A stretch of DNA of 64,000 nucleotides from Zobellia alginiliquefaciens (lineage in GTDB: Bacteria > Bacteroidota > Bacteroidia > Flavobacteriales > Flavobacteriaceae), in the NCBI RefSeq assembly GCF_029323795.1, contig NZ_CP119758.1, positions 2,790,001 through 2,854,000 on the forward strand, given 5' to 3'. Below the pieces are notes generated by a model. It did not search any database. It was given only the letters and a program-made list of their open reading frames with translations, and had not been told where the DNA came from. Of the stretch, positions 45,605 to 55,828 are shown piece by piece. The number at the start of each line of letters is the position of its first letter. Position 1 is the stretch's first letter. Position numbers and translations under genes: made by a program.

Positions 45605-47224
45605 TTAGTTAATATTAAGTTCGTTGGCAATTAAAGTTTCTAGAGTTAAGCCCTTATTGGACTCCAAAGACAGTTTTTCAAAAGGAGTTTCTGGAAAGAA
45701 AATTTCGGTCATGACGGTAGATCCACCATCAAAAAATATTTCAATGGATGTCTTGTCTAAAATGATTTTACCCGTTAATTTTTTATTGTTAGATATTCGT
45801 TTGGCAACGCTAATTTTCTTAGAAAACTTTTCAGAGAAATCAGTCTTGCCAGATTTGGAACGGTCAATAAAAAAAACTTTGCTATTTTCATTATAACCAA
45901 AGAGTAAATTATTTTCTTTATCATTTGACAACTTGAAAGTAAAGCCTTGATTTTCAAAATTTGATATTTCAAAGTCGATAATTGAATGGGATAGGCTTGC
46001 ATTGGCCGATTGTAGTAAAATTATAGGTTCTTTTATTTTAATATCCTCTTTCTTGAATTTCTTGCCTTTATATGAGTTGATTTCTTCTACGGGTTTGAAA
46101 GATAATCTATAGGAGTTGTTGTCTTTTATCATTTTAATTTCTCTTGCCAATGTCATAGCACTCCTCCAAGTTTCTGTAGGAACATCATTGGCATACTCCC
46201 AATTAGACATCCAGCCCATATAAAATTTGCCATTTGTTTTAGAGGAAATATTTGAAAAAGTTACCCCGGCATAATTGTCTTTACCGAAATCGATCCAAAA
46301 ATTATGGTTATTATTGAGGTTTTCTTCAAACTCTTTGTCCATTGTAAATGTTGTGCCATCAAAATCGCCAATGAAGTATTGTGTAGCACTACCTCCGTTA
46401 GGACCTCCGGGGTTCACACTAACATATAGTACCCATTTTGTTTCGTTTGAGCCCTCTATAGGTAGAGGGAATAGATCTGGACACTCCCAAACACCGCCAT
46501 GAGTACCTACCTTTTTAGATAAGTCGTCACCAAAATCTGATAGTAGTTCCCAACTCTTCAAATCTTTTGAGCTGTAAAACATAACTTTATCATGTGCCGC
46601 AAGTACCATAACCCATTTTTTGTACTCTGCGTTCCACGATACCTTTGGGTCTCTAAAATCTTTGATTCCAGGGTTTTTAATGACTGGGTTATTTGAATAT
46701 TTTGTCCATGTAAGTCCTTCATCAAGGGAGTAAGCAATGGCTTGTGACTCAACATCTAGCCTCTTTGCTTTTTCTCTTTCTTTATTGTGGTAAGTGAAAA
46801 TTGCGATGATAGGTACTTTTCCATCTGTGCCAAAACCAGAAGTATTTTCTATGTCTACCACTGCACTACCTGAGAAGATATAACCTTTTTCATCAGGAAA
46901 TAGAGCAATAGGTTGTTCTTTCCACTTAATCATATCGTTGCTTGTCGCATGTCCCCAGTGCATCGGACCCCATTTGTTTCCGTCAGGGTAGTGCTGGTAG
47001 TATAAATGATAGTACCCGTTATAATAAAACATTCCATTTGGATCATTCATCCAACCTACATCTGGTGTGAAATGATAATTTGGACGATACAATACTTCTT
47101 CAGTTTCCTGATTTTGTGTGTTTGAAATTTTTGGTTCTTTATCCTGTTTATTTGCTTGTTCCTTACAGGCGAAAACAGTACAAAGAATAATAATCACTAA
47201 TATTTTTGAGTTACTTTTTTTCAT
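45605..47224 (-). CDS. GH32 fructan hydrolase (levanase/inulinase/exo-fructosidase type)
   Basis: Lipoprotein of 539 residues, lipobox ending TVFAC (Cys20). The GH32 five-bladed propeller carries WMNDPNG with nucleophile Asp61, RDP (Arg191-Asp192) and ECPD with acid/base Glu247. A C-terminal beta-sandwich (about 380-539) completes the family fold. It should release fructose or fructo-oligosaccharides from fructans or sucrose at the cell surface or in the periplasm. It is the second gene of the run porter-GH32-SusC-SusD-kinase. Endo versus exo action cannot be decided by motif. Confidence 0.92.
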   Translation of the reverse strand: MKKSNSKILVIIILCTVFACKEQANKQDKEPKISNTQNQETEEVLYRPNYHFTPDVGWMNDPNGMFYYNGYYHLYYQHYPDGNKWGPMHWGHATSNDMIKWKEQPIALFPDEKGYIFSGSAVVDIENTSGFGTDGKVPIIAIFTYHNKEREKAKRLDVESQAIAYSLDEGLTWTKYSNNPVIKNPGIKDFRDPKVSWNAEYKKWVMVLAAHDKVMFYSSKDLKSWELLSDFGDDLSKKVGTHGGVWECPDLFPLPIEGSNETKWVLYVSVNPGGPNGGSATQYFIGDFDGTTFTMDKEFEENLNNNHNFWIDFGKDNYAGVTFSNISSKTNGKFYMGWMSNWEYANDVPTETWRSAMTLAREIKMIKDNNSYRLSFKPVEEINSYKGKKFKKEDIKIKEPIILLQSANASLSHSIIDFEISNFENQGFTFKLSNDKENNLLFGYNENSKVFFIDRSKSGKTDFSEKFSKKISVAKRISNNKKLTGKIILDKTSIEIFFDGGSTVMTEIFFPETPFEKLSLESNKGLTLETLIANELNIN

Positions 47225-47267
47225 GGTTTCTACAGTTGTTTGAGTTCTAATTTTTATGATTTTTATA

Positions 47268-48617
47268 TTATTTAGAGTCTTTATTCGTACCAGTCATAGA
47301 CCGGGACCGGGTTAATGATTTACTCAGTATCTCTAATGATATACCTTTCGTTTCTGGCATTATAAAAGCAACAAATAATAATTGAACGAACATCATAAAA
47401 GCAAAACATGCGAACACGGTCCCTGCTCCTATGGAAGTGAATAATATGGGAATTAGCGAAGGGATAACGGCTGCAAGAACCCAATGAACAGAGCTGCCAA
47501 AGGATTGACCGGAACCTCGTAGGTGGTTTGGAAAAATTTCCGAAATGAATACCCAAATAACAGTACCTTGTCCTAAAGCGTGAGCAGCTATAAATAAGAA
47601 AAGGAAAATAGCAACTGATATGCCCTCCCAATTTAAGAAGAATGCACATGATACTAAGGATAGGGATATGATATAGCCAATAGATCCTATATACATAAGC
47701 TGTTTTCTACCCACCTTATCTATTAAAAATATTCCAGTAAGAGTAAAAAGTAAATTAGTTATTCCGATACCTATACTGCTGAGCAAAGCGGTGCTTTCGC
47801 CCAAACCAGCTTCTTCTAAAATTCGTGGAGCATAATACAAAAAGGCATTAATTCCTGATGCTTGATTAAAGAAAGCCATGCAAAAGGCTAGGACTAGTGG
47901 TAATCGATATTTTTTCATGAAAATGTTCTCCCCATTAACACGGGTGTCATTTTCTTGTTTTATTTCTAGAATAGCTTTTTCAATATCTGTAGTTGGATTG
48001 ATTATTTTAAGAACGTCGTGGGCTTCATCCGTTCGAAGTTTTGTGATTAACCACCTAGGACTTTTTGGAACGGTCAATACGAACAAAGTGTAGATAATAG
48101 CAGGAATTGCTTCAACACCTAACATCCAGCGCCAAGCATTTTCTCCAACACCATTTAGCAAATAATTCGAGAGAAATGCAATTAGAATACCAAAAACAAT
48201 ATTAAATTGATACAGGCCTACTAATTTCCCCCTGTCTTTTGCTGGGGCAATTTCAGAAATATAAGCAGGTGCGGCAATAGTAGATGCTCCAACACCTAAA
48301 CCACCTAGAAATCTAAAGGCAGCAAATGTAAGTGGGTCGTTTGCTAAGGCAGAGCCCAATGCGGAAACTGTATAAAGAACTCCTATCCATACTAAAGTCT
48401 TTTTTCTACCCAATCTATTCGTAGGTATACCACCAAATAGGGCACCAATTACTGTCCCCCACAGTGCCATGGCCATAACAATTGTTCCATGAAACACATC
48501 TGAGGAACCCCACAAAGTTTGTAATTTTTTGTCTGCGCCTGATATAACAACAGTGTCAAAACCAAAAAGGAAACCTGCTAAAGCAGCCGTGATAGACCAC
48601 ACCAATATTTTCTTCAT
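47268..48617 (-). CDS. Sugar porter of the MFS superfamily (probable fructose importer)
   Basis: Inner-membrane transporter of 449 residues with about 12 hydrophobic segments. Sugar-porter signatures are NRLGRKKTLVW after helix 2, PKSPRWLI in the central loop, DKVGRKQ in the second half and PETKG at the C-terminus. It should import fructose released by GH32 for the fructokinase. It is 43 bases upstream of GH32 on the same strand, so it heads the fructan operon. Substrate is inferred from context. Confidence 0.9.
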   Translation of the reverse strand: MKKILVWSITAALAGFLFGFDTVVISGADKKLQTLWGSSDVFHGTIVMAMALWGTVIGALFGGIPTNRLGRKKTLVWIGVLYTVSALGSALANDPLTFAAFRFLGGLGVGASTIAAPAYISEIAPAKDRGKLVGLYQFNIVFGILIAFLSNYLLNGVGENAWRWMLGVEAIPAIIYTLFVLTVPKSPRWLITKLRTDEAHDVLKIINPTTDIEKAILEIKQENDTRVNGENIFMKKYRLPLVLAFCMAFFNQASGINAFLYYAPRILEEAGLGESTALLSSIGIGITNLLFTLTGIFLIDKVGRKQLMYIGSIGYIISLSLVSCAFFLNWEGISVAIFLFLFIAAHALGQGTVIWVFISEIFPNHLRGSGQSFGSSVHWVLAAVIPSLIPILFTSIGAGTVFACFAFMMFVQLLFVAFIMPETKGISLEILSKSLTRSRSMTGTNKDSK

Positions 48618-48846
48618 ATCTCAATTATTAAATACGAAGACTATATTATTCTAAATTTTATAATTGTTTATTTGCTAATGTTACAATTTGTTGTGATTCT
48701 GTTAACATAAACTGGCTTAGCTCTAAATATCTGATTACTAGGTTTTTGTGCTATTTATTTTAACAGATTAAAATTAATGCACTTATACTTATGTAACTGA
48801 ACCTTCACTAATGATACATTCATTCACAAGTTTACGAGCAACAAGA

Positions 48847-51597
48847 TTAAAGCGATTTTTTATAACTGCCAGGTGTAACACCATATTTGCTCTTAAATGA
48901 GGTGGAAAAATAATTTGGAGAAGAAAAACCAGTGCAATAAGCAATCTCTGATATGGAGCGATTTGAGGTTTGGAGCATCGACTTAGCTTTTTCGAGACGG
49001 TAGTCTGATATGTAATCACTAATGCTCATTCCTAGCATAGCTTTTACTTTTCGATAGAGTTGTACCCTAGATACATTTAAAAGTTCTGCTAAATTCTCAA
49101 CAGAAAACTCTGCGTTTTCAAGGTTGGTTTTGATATGATGATTTAACTCCCGGACAAATGACTGTTCAGCATCTCCAAATGAGTGTCCTTGATCTATATT
49201 ATGGATGTTATTGGTGTAGTAATATCTTAACTTTTCTCTGTTATATAATAGAGATTTAATAGATTGAGTAAGGATTGAGTAATTAAAGGGTTTGGTTAAA
49301 TATAAATCAGAGCCACATTGTAATCCCTTAATAAAGGATTCTTTATTGCCCAATGCAGTCAATAATATTACCGGTATATGAGAGGTGCGTAAGTCAGTTT
49401 TTAGAATTTCACATAATTCATAACCATTTTGATCAGGTAGATTTACATCACATAGAATTACATCTGGAATGTGTTCGAATGCTAGCTCTAGGGCATTAGT
49501 TCCATCCGAAGTTAAGATGATATACTCTTGACTCAATTTATTTTTTAGGAATAATGTTAAATCGCGATTATCTTCTATTAAAAGAATGGAATATCCTTCA
49601 TTGTTAGAGCTTTCTTTCGACTCAGTGAGTCCGTCGTCATAGACGGTTTCCTCCGTGTATTCAACAAGGTTTGTGTCAATTAACTCAGGATCAACAACAA
49701 TTTGATCTTCATTAAAATGAGTGTTTCCTTTGAACAGGGTAATTATAAATTCAGTTCCATGGTATGACTGAACTTCAATTTTACCTAGGTGTAGCTCAAT
49801 AAATTGCTTGCTCAAATGTAGTCCTACGCCAGAACTATTCTTTCTGTTATTGGAACCTTTAAAAAATGGAGTAAAAACGTTATTCAATTCCTCATCTGGA
49901 ATCCCAATTCCATTATCCTTAAAGTGAATATATACATTGCTTTTGTTTAAATTATCTTTAATTTCAATATCAATTTTACCGTTATCGGGAGTGAATTTAA
50001 ATGCGTTTGAAAGTAGGTTGAAGTAAACCTTATCCATTAAATTCCTATCTATAAAAAGGTTGAGGTCTTCATTGTTGGTCTTGATTTCAAGTTTAATACT
50101 TCTTTTGTCGGCTTCACCTTTAAACTCTTGAAATATATTATTGGTGAATTTGAAAATATTAGTGTTTGAAGCTCTAATGTTAAATTTTTGACCTTCAACT
50201 TTCCTAAAATCCAGTAAATTGTTGATAAGCCTTAGAAGACGATTTGAATTATTTTGTATGAGTTCTATTTCAAAACTATTTTTGTATCCTTCTTTTTTGT
50301 TTTTCTCCCTTAACGACTCTATTGAGCTCATTATTAGTGTGATTGGTGTTTTGAATTCGTGAGAAAGCCCTGTAAAGAAGTTCATTTTGGCTTCATTACT
50401 TTCCTTTACCTCATTTGCTATCTCTTCGATTTGATTTCTTTGGACCGTTATTTTTTCATTAGTGATTTCCAATTGTCTATTCTTTTTAGAAATACTCATT
50501 TTAGAATAGATGCTATAGACAGCAAGACCTAAGATGATTAAGAAAAAAACAAGAATAATTTTGAGTGTATTATTTTGAGAATAGTACTGTTTTTCTTGCT
50601 GTTTTATGGCAGACACCTGAGATTCAATAAGTCTTTGTTGTTCACTTATTTTGCTAAATTGATTTTGCATAATGTCAGCATTGAACCTGTCGATTACGGT
50701 ACTGGAAAGAATATTGTGTAAAGGAACTTTATCGCCATTTAAGATTTTCATAGCGGTGGTCAATGCTTCTGCTCCTCCTGTAGGATATAAAATAGTAGCT
50801 GTCAATACACCATTCTTGACTAGCTCTATGCCTCCATTTGAACCGCTTAATCCATCAACACCAATAATCTTTATCTTATCTTCTATTCCTAGGTTATGTG
50901 CTATTTCCCATGCCCCTTGAGCTAGCCTATCGTTATGGGCAAAGACAAAATCTATTGGGCCATGGTCCTGTAAAAACTGTCGAAAATTATCAGCAATAGA
51001 TTCTTTTTCCCAATTACTTTTTATGGTGCCAACAAATTGTACTTCAGAAAAATCATCTATGACTTGGTGGAAGCCAATACTTCTTTCTTCTGCAGGCGAT
51101 GATCCGGCGAGCCCTTTTATTTCAAGAACACTTAAAGAATCTTGTATATTGGAAGCTATATATTTGGCAGCGTTTCTGCCTATTTCAATATTATCGGCAC
51201 CAACATAGGTTGTATACTTTTGATCATCAGTTTTTCTATCGACAACTAAAACAGGAATTCCTGCGTTAAGTGCTTTTTCTACTGTAGAAGTTATAGGTTT
51301 GGATTGAATTGGTGAAACTATGATAATATCAACACTGTCCACAATAAACATGTTTAGGTCGGCTATTTGTTTTTGAACATCATAGTTAGCATCATAAATA
51401 GTTAAGTTGACATGAGGGTATAGCGAAGCTTGTAGCTCCATAGAGCTGTTCATAGATTGTCTCCATTCATCGTTTGTCATAGCTTGAGAGAAACCAATAT
51501 TTATTTTATTGGGAACATTGGCTTTTGAACATGAGCTAATTGTAGCGCTAAAGACAAGTACTAGCGATAAAAGGAAATAAACACGTGATAATCTCAT
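48847..51597 (-). CDS. Hybrid two-component sensor-regulator with sugar-binding periplasmic domain
   Basis: A 916-residue HTCS. After a lipoprotein-like signal (Cys23) comes a periplasmic-binding domain of the ribose/galactose type (about 32-310), then a membrane helix (346-366), a HisKA domain with His413 (LSHEFKTP), an ATPase domain (DNGIGIP 561-567, SGVGLHLS near 590), a receiver with Asp717, and an AraC-type DNA-binding domain (about 805-916). Bacteroides thetaiotaomicron BT1754, a known fructose-sensing HTCS, has the same layout. With GH32, a porter and a fructokinase downstream on the same strand, fructose sensing is the natural inference. The 229-base gap before the porter gene probably holds its target site. 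Confidence 0.92.
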   Translation of the reverse strand: MRLSRVYFLLSLVLVFSATISSCSKANVPNKINIGFSQAMTNDEWRQSMNSSMELQASLYPHVNLTIYDANYDVQKQIADLNMFIVDSVDIIIVSPIQSKPITSTVEKALNAGIPVLVVDRKTDDQKYTTYVGADNIEIGRNAAKYIASNIQDSLSVLEIKGLAGSSPAEERSIGFHQVIDDFSEVQFVGTIKSNWEKESIADNFRQFLQDHGPIDFVFAHNDRLAQGAWEIAHNLGIEDKIKIIGVDGLSGSNGGIELVKNGVLTATILYPTGGAEALTTAMKILNGDKVPLHNILSSTVIDRFNADIMQNQFSKISEQQRLIESQVSAIKQQEKQYYSQNNTLKIILVFFLIILGLAVYSIYSKMSISKKNRQLEITNEKITVQRNQIEEIANEVKESNEAKMNFFTGLSHEFKTPITLIMSSIESLREKNKKEGYKNSFEIELIQNNSNRLLRLINNLLDFRKVEGQKFNIRASNTNIFKFTNNIFQEFKGEADKRSIKLEIKTNNEDLNLFIDRNLMDKVYFNLLSNAFKFTPDNGKIDIEIKDNLNKSNVYIHFKDNGIGIPDEELNNVFTPFFKGSNNRKNSSGVGLHLSKQFIELHLGKIEVQSYHGTEFIITLFKGNTHFNEDQIVVDPELIDTNLVEYTEETVYDDGLTESKESSNNEGYSILLIEDNRDLTLFLKNKLSQEYIILTSDGTNALELAFEHIPDVILCDVNLPDQNGYELCEILKTDLRTSHIPVILLTALGNKESFIKGLQCGSDLYLTKPFNYSILTQSIKSLLYNREKLRYYYTNNIHNIDQGHSFGDAEQSFVRELNHHIKTNLENAEFSVENLAELLNVSRVQLYRKVKAMLGMSISDYISDYRLEKAKSMLQTSNRSISEIAYCTGFSSPNYFSTSFKSKYGVTPGSYKKSL

Positions 51598-51903
51598 GAG
51601 TTTTTTGTTGAGTTGTAAACTTAGTGAAATTGTAAATATGGAGGCAATTACTTAATCTATACAATATATACACAGGTATTCCTAGACAGAGTCAGCTTGG
51701 TATGTTTATAATCGTTAATAGCTGAAAATTTTATGAGTACTACGGATATTGTATGGTTATGTGTAGTTGAAATGTATTCATTAAGAAGGTTACTATGGTC
51801 GTAATTAGTCTTAGTATGGTTGTCGATAGGGTTACATGGTGTGGTTAAACCACTCAAAATAACCATAAAGAAAGGACCACACCTATGGTGAACATGTGTG
51901 GTG
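51598..51903. other. Intergenic region between the HTCS and the recombinase-linked gene
   Basis: 306 bases without a supported gene. It holds the HTCS promoter region, a GTGGTT/AACCAC inverted repeat at 51841-51853, and a terminator-like stem next to the stop of the 259-residue gene. A minus-strand open frame at 51657-51866 has no family-like content and is not called. Confidence 0.45.
51868..51902 (-). terminator. Terminator after the recombinase-linked gene
   Basis: Stem ACCACAC / GTGTGGT, followed on the minus strand by a T/C-rich tract (CCTTTCTTT). It lies directly past the stop codon at 51904. Confidence 0.55.
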
Positions 51904-52683
51904 CTACTTTGATGGTTTTGAAAAGACCGTATCTATCAAGAACGCAATGGCCTCATCGTCCGATATCAGGGGAGTCTTTTTTTTCTTTGTCTTCTTGGGT
52001 CCTGTTTTATCGTCAAAGTTCCGTGTCTTCTCATGGGTAGTTAGGTATTCATCCCCCTCAAATTGGAACTCCTCGTTCAGTATCAAGAGAATTTTAAGGG
52101 AAGCCTCGAACCGAAGTACTTCCTCAAGAATAGGAATTTTATAGACAAGGGAATCGTCAAAATAGGTAGCATCCCCTATAAGAAAATAGGAGAGGGGGAT
52201 TTGGTTTTCGGTGGTCAGTCGCTCCTGTAAGACCTCCTGTCTTATTCCGAACAGTTCCAGTTTCTTTGCCCTACTAATCTTTGTATGACCATCGGGGGAT
52301 TTGCCATTTCGGAGTATGTCGAACCTATCCTCAATGGCCGACTTTACGATCTCTTTGTAATAGCGCAAGGCGACTTTTCTTTTTTCTTCCGCATCGAGAC
52401 CGAGTATGTCCTCCTCATACGAATAGAAGAACCCGATCAGCGAGTTTTCGATTACATCTTCGTATACATCCAATATATAACCGTAAAATTCTTTTGTCAA
52501 TGCCGCATTAGGTACGTATACCGGTTCACTGTTTTCAGAAGTTACGGGGTTAGGACTGCCATTCAAAGAAAGGGGTATACGCCTGACCTGATGGAAAAGT
52601 CCCTTCGTAAGGTGTATGCGCCTAAGCTCTTTGATGGTCATAGAGTTCAGGTCCAAATCTTTTAAGAGTCCGAAATAGGTCAT
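51904..52683 (-). CDS. Unknown protein coupled to the recombinase
   Basis: A 259-residue, probably cytoplasmic protein, rich in charged residues, with a lysine-rich patch (KKTKKKKT) near 236. I do not recognise the family. Its ATG overlaps the recombinase stop by four bases, so the two are translated together, and a terminator follows. This pairing suggests a role in integration, excision or their control. It is much longer than usual excisionases and shows no clear helix-turn-helix. Confidence 0.6.
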   Translation of the reverse strand: MTYFGLLKDLDLNSMTIKELRRIHLTKGLFHQVRRIPLSLNGSPNPVTSENSEPVYVPNAALTKEFYGYILDVYEDVIENSLIGFFYSYEEDILGLDAEEKRKVALRYYKEIVKSAIEDRFDILRNGKSPDGHTKISRAKKLELFGIRQEVLQERLTTENQIPLSYFLIGDATYFDDSLVYKIPILEEVLRFEASLKILLILNEEFQFEGDEYLTTHEKTRNFDDKTGPKKTKKKKTPLISDDEAIAFLIDTVFSKPSK

Positions 52684-54086
52684 GGCGTATCGTTGTTGTC
52701 CTTTGGTTTAATGAGATTGGAATAGTCCTCCGGCAATGCAGCATCTATATCCCTGAGGTATTTCTCTAATGCTTGGGGACTGGTATGGCCCGTAATGAGC
52801 ATCAACCTGCTCTTTACCTCTTCGGATGTGGCCGTTTTTGCCATTTCCCTGTAGAGCCCTGTAATGAAGCTGTGCCTAAAACTATAAAGACCATAGTCCT
52901 TTCCAAGCTTAAAATGGTCCTTCACTTTCTTGAAACGTTTTGAGAAATAATCACGTTTGTTAGATTCGTCTGTTTCCCATTCACCACCGATCCGTTCTGG
53001 GGTGAACAGGTAATGTTCCTTGTTCATGTCCGATATATCCGGAATGTTGTTTATCATGATATCGGGAATAATCTTGATCTTCACCACTTTGTTCTTCGCC
53101 CTGACATATATTTTCTTGTCCTGTATGTCCACGTCCCCGATTTTCAACCTGCAGATTTCAATGGGCCGCAGGAAATTATAGGAAACGAACTGAACGAACA
53201 GACGCAACAACGGGTCGTTGGTCTTTAGATAACTGTCAATCTCCTTGAGTTGATGTGGCGTGTAGGTCTTGTTGCGTTCGGGAACGGACCGAAGTACATT
53301 TATCTTAAGAATGAAGTTCTCTCCAATCAGTTCGTTCTCTTCGAGCGTGCTGAACAGTGAGCTAAGTGCCGCTCTGGTATTGTTTCTGTTCCTTGGGCTA
53401 GTTTGTTGCAATACGTCGTTCAAATACGAGATGACCGTTTTTCGGTCTATCTTTCGGATATCGGAAACATCATAATCGTTTTCATCCAGCCACTTTTGGA
53501 ACCTGTTGATACGGCTTCGGTACTTCGGGTACGAGTTCTGGTTGAGGATGCTCTTTTTTATTTTGAGTGCCAGTTCAAAGGCTTCGGCCACGGATATTAA
53601 GGGCTCCTCAATACTTTCTTTCTCTTTGTTAGGCTTTTGGGGAGTCTTGTCAGTTTCTGTATGGTCTTTTTTAATTAACTCTGTCGGGGTTTCTGGTACT
53701 GTCGTTTGGGATAGGGTTTGGGTTGCCCTAAATTCTTGTGGGGCTTCAGGTTTATTGTCGGCTGTAGAAACCTTCCTTTTTTTAAACTTGTTTTCCAGCT
53801 CGGTATTCTTTTGGTACGGATCAAACCCTTCCTTTAAGAGAAAAAGCAGTTTGGCCTGAAGAACCTTAAGAAAGGAAAGTCGGTCTCTTTTTGTAGTATA
53901 TCTGTTGGCTCCACCTTTGATGCCCGCTTGACGTTTTAACTTTCCCGTTTTGGGATCGCGGAAGGAAAAATAGACATACCAAGGTTTTTTAAGGGCTTTT
54001 TTTTGCTCTGTTTTTGAGAGCTTGGACCATTGACGGACATCTACCCCGCCAGTGTAAATTTTAGGCTCGGTAAAGTTCGGTTTCAT
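52680..54086 (-). CDS. Tyrosine recombinase (island integrase)
   Basis: About 468 residues from the ATG at 54086 (MKPNFTEPKI). An upstream in-frame ATG at 54167 would start inside the tRNA terminator stem and is rejected. It has an N-terminal arm-binding-like part (to about 130), a core-binding SAM-like domain (about 165-260), and a catalytic domain with the first Arg in FLRPIEICRLKIGDVD, a YSFRHSF box, TGHTSPQALEKYL, and the catalytic Tyr in that last motif. It lies 113 bases from the 3' end of tRNA-fMet, the target site, and carries the 259-residue gene behind it. A decayed relative lies at 13020-13290. Confidence 0.93.
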   Translation of the reverse strand: MKPNFTEPKIYTGGVDVRQWSKLSKTEQKKALKKPWYVYFSFRDPKTGKLKRQAGIKGGANRYTTKRDRLSFLKVLQAKLLFLLKEGFDPYQKNTELENKFKKRKVSTADNKPEAPQEFRATQTLSQTTVPETPTELIKKDHTETDKTPQKPNKEKESIEEPLISVAEAFELALKIKKSILNQNSYPKYRSRINRFQKWLDENDYDVSDIRKIDRKTVISYLNDVLQQTSPRNRNNTRAALSSLFSTLEENELIGENFILKINVLRSVPERNKTYTPHQLKEIDSYLKTNDPLLRLFVQFVSYNFLRPIEICRLKIGDVDIQDKKIYVRAKNKVVKIKIIPDIMINNIPDISDMNKEHYLFTPERIGGEWETDESNKRDYFSKRFKKVKDHFKLGKDYGLYSFRHSFITGLYREMAKTATSEEVKSRLMLITGHTSPQALEKYLRDIDAALPEDYSNLIKPKDNNDTP

Positions 54087-54143
54087 GGGGAAAGTGTATA
54101 CTGTTTCGTTTACTGTTTGTAAAACTACGGAAATAGTGGGCAT

Positions 54144-54174
54144 AAAAAAAACGGTCTGTGCGTACACGGACCGT
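54144..54174 (-). terminator. Terminator of tRNA-fMet
   Basis: A ten-pair stem (ACGGTCTGTG / CACGGACCGT, one G-T pair) with a CGTA loop is followed on the minus strand by seven Ts. It ends the tRNA transcript and lies on the island side of the attachment site, so it was brought in by the island. Confidence 0.8.
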
Positions 54175-54192
54175 TGGTTTTATTGCCTTTCG

Positions 54193-54271
<79 letters not shown>

Positions 54272-54355
54272 ATATGGGTTTTTATCTCACTTGTCTTGCA
54301 ACTTCAGGTCATTACGCTGACGAGATAAAGGTGCGCTACTATTCGTAACGGGCGA

Positions 54356-54388
54356 CAAATATACAACTGTTTTTTACTTAAAACCAAA
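54356..54388 (-). promoter_or_regulatory. Promoter of tRNA-fMet
   Basis: On the minus strand the -33 TTTG (54388-54385) and -7 TATATTTG (54363-54356) boxes are 21 bases apart, matching the Bacteroidota consensus. The leader before the tRNA contains a pair of inverted arms (TTTATCTC/GAGATAAA). Confidence 0.7.
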
Positions 54389-54463
54389 CTTAGAGCAGAA
54401 TCTTTTTATGCATACCCTAAAAAATCTCCAAATTCCATACCTTCGGGACTAGCAAGCCTATTT

Positions 54464-55828
54464 ATGGATACAATTAATGATTTTATTTCTGCAGCACTGC
54501 CCTTTACGGAGTGGCCCATGTTTCTTTTGCTTATTGGTGGCGGACTTTTTTTGGTCTTCTATTCTAAGTTTTTACCCTATCGGTACTTTGGCCATGCCAT
54601 TGCCATAACGGCAGGTAAGTATGATAATGATAAGTCTGAAGGAGATGTCAGTTCTTTTCAGGCCCTGTCGGCTGCGGTTGCGGCAACGGTGGGTCTAGGT
54701 AATATCTCTGGCGTAGCCATTGCCATACATGACGGAGGACCTGGTGTTGTTTTTTGGATATGGGTTACGGCACTTATTGGTATGTGTATCAAATTTTATT
54801 CCTGTAGTCTGGCCATTATGTTCCGTAGTACGGACTCTGATGGTAAATTGCAAGGAGGGCCTATGTACTATATTACCCAAGGTTTGGGTCCTAAAGCAAA
54901 ACCATTGGCGCTGTTTTTTGCAGTCTGTGGTTTATTCGGATTTTTGGGTGTTTTTACGGCAAACCAGTTTACGGAAACATTTATGAGTGTGGTGGAGCCC
55001 AACGAAACTATTGCCAATTTTGGTGATTTCAACTGGCAGTTGGGAATAGGCGTTGTTCTGGCCGTCGTTACTTCTTTTGTGATTTTTGGTGGACTTACCA
55101 AAATTGCCAAAGTTGCATCTGCAATCGTTCCATTTATGGTATTGGTTTATCTAGTAGCGGTGGTTGTTGTTATGGTCTTGAACGCTTCGCAGATCATCCC
55201 TTCATTAAAACTGATTATAACGGAAGCTTGGAATTTTAAGACCGTTGTTACCGGAGGGTTCTGGGGTCTGGTTATTATTGGGGTTCGTAGGGCTATGTTC
55301 TCCAATGAAGCAGGTTTGGGTAGTGCACCTATGTATCATGGGCAGTCAAAAACGGATAATCCTATTAAAGAAGGGCTTGTAGCCATGCTCGGACCTTTTA
55401 TAGATACTATTTTGGTGTGTACTTTCACAGCCGTAGTTATTATATTAAGTGGTGCATATCTAGAAGATGGAAGCGGAATAGTTATGACACTATCGGCATT
55501 TGAGACCACGCTGTTCGGTTATGGTGATATTTTACTCATGGTAATAGTTACTGCATTCGCTTTTTCAACTTTGTTCACATATTCTTACTACGGTGTAAAA
55601 TGTCTTTCTTTCTTGACCAATGCAAAAATCGGGAAGTTTTATAATTGGTATTTTGTACTTATGATCGTATTTGCAGCCGTAGCTTCTTTGGATTTAGTAA
55701 AAAACCTTATAGATCTTTCCTATGCTTTAATGGTCATACCCAATATGATTGCCGTACTTTTGCTGGCACCAAAGGTGAACAGCGAAGCAAAAAAATATTT
55801 TCAGAGGTTAAAAGGTGAGCACGGATAA
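54464..55828 (+). CDS. Sodium:alanine symporter (AGCS family)
   Basis: Inner-membrane amino-acid/sodium symporter, 454 residues, about 11 helices. Family features are TVGLGNISGVAIAI near 75-90, GGPMYYITQGLG near 130, and the conserved RRAMFSNEAGLGSAPM around 280. It lies just outside the island next to the tRNA, and its end overlaps the RNA methyltransferase gene by 14 bases. Confidence 0.93.
   Translation: MDTINDFISAALPFTEWPMFLLLIGGGLFLVFYSKFLPYRYFGHAIAITAGKYDNDKSEGDVSSFQALSAAVAATVGLGNISGVAIAIHDGGPGVVFWIWVTALIGMCIKFYSCSLAIMFRSTDSDGKLQGGPMYYITQGLGPKAKPLALFFAVCGLFGFLGVFTANQFTETFMSVVEPNETIANFGDFNWQLGIGVVLAVVTSFVIFGGLTKIAKVASAIVPFMVLVYLVAVVVVMVLNASQIIPSLKLIITEAWNFKTVVTGGFWGLVIIGVRRAMFSNEAGLGSAPMYHGQSKTDNPIKEGLVAMLGPFIDTILVCTFTAVVIILSGAYLEDGSGIVMTLSAFETTLFGYGDILLMVIVTAFAFSTLFTYSYYGVKCLSFLTNAKIGKFYNWYFVLMIVFAAVASLDLVKNLIDLSYALMVIPNMIAVLLLAPKVNSEAKKYFQRLKGEHG

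Noticed and set aside
51657-51866. Small minus-strand gene between the HTCS and the recombinase-linked gene
   Set aside because: Sixty-nine residues with no domain, signal or neighbour logic, overlapping a palindrome; more likely a chance frame in regulatory DNA.
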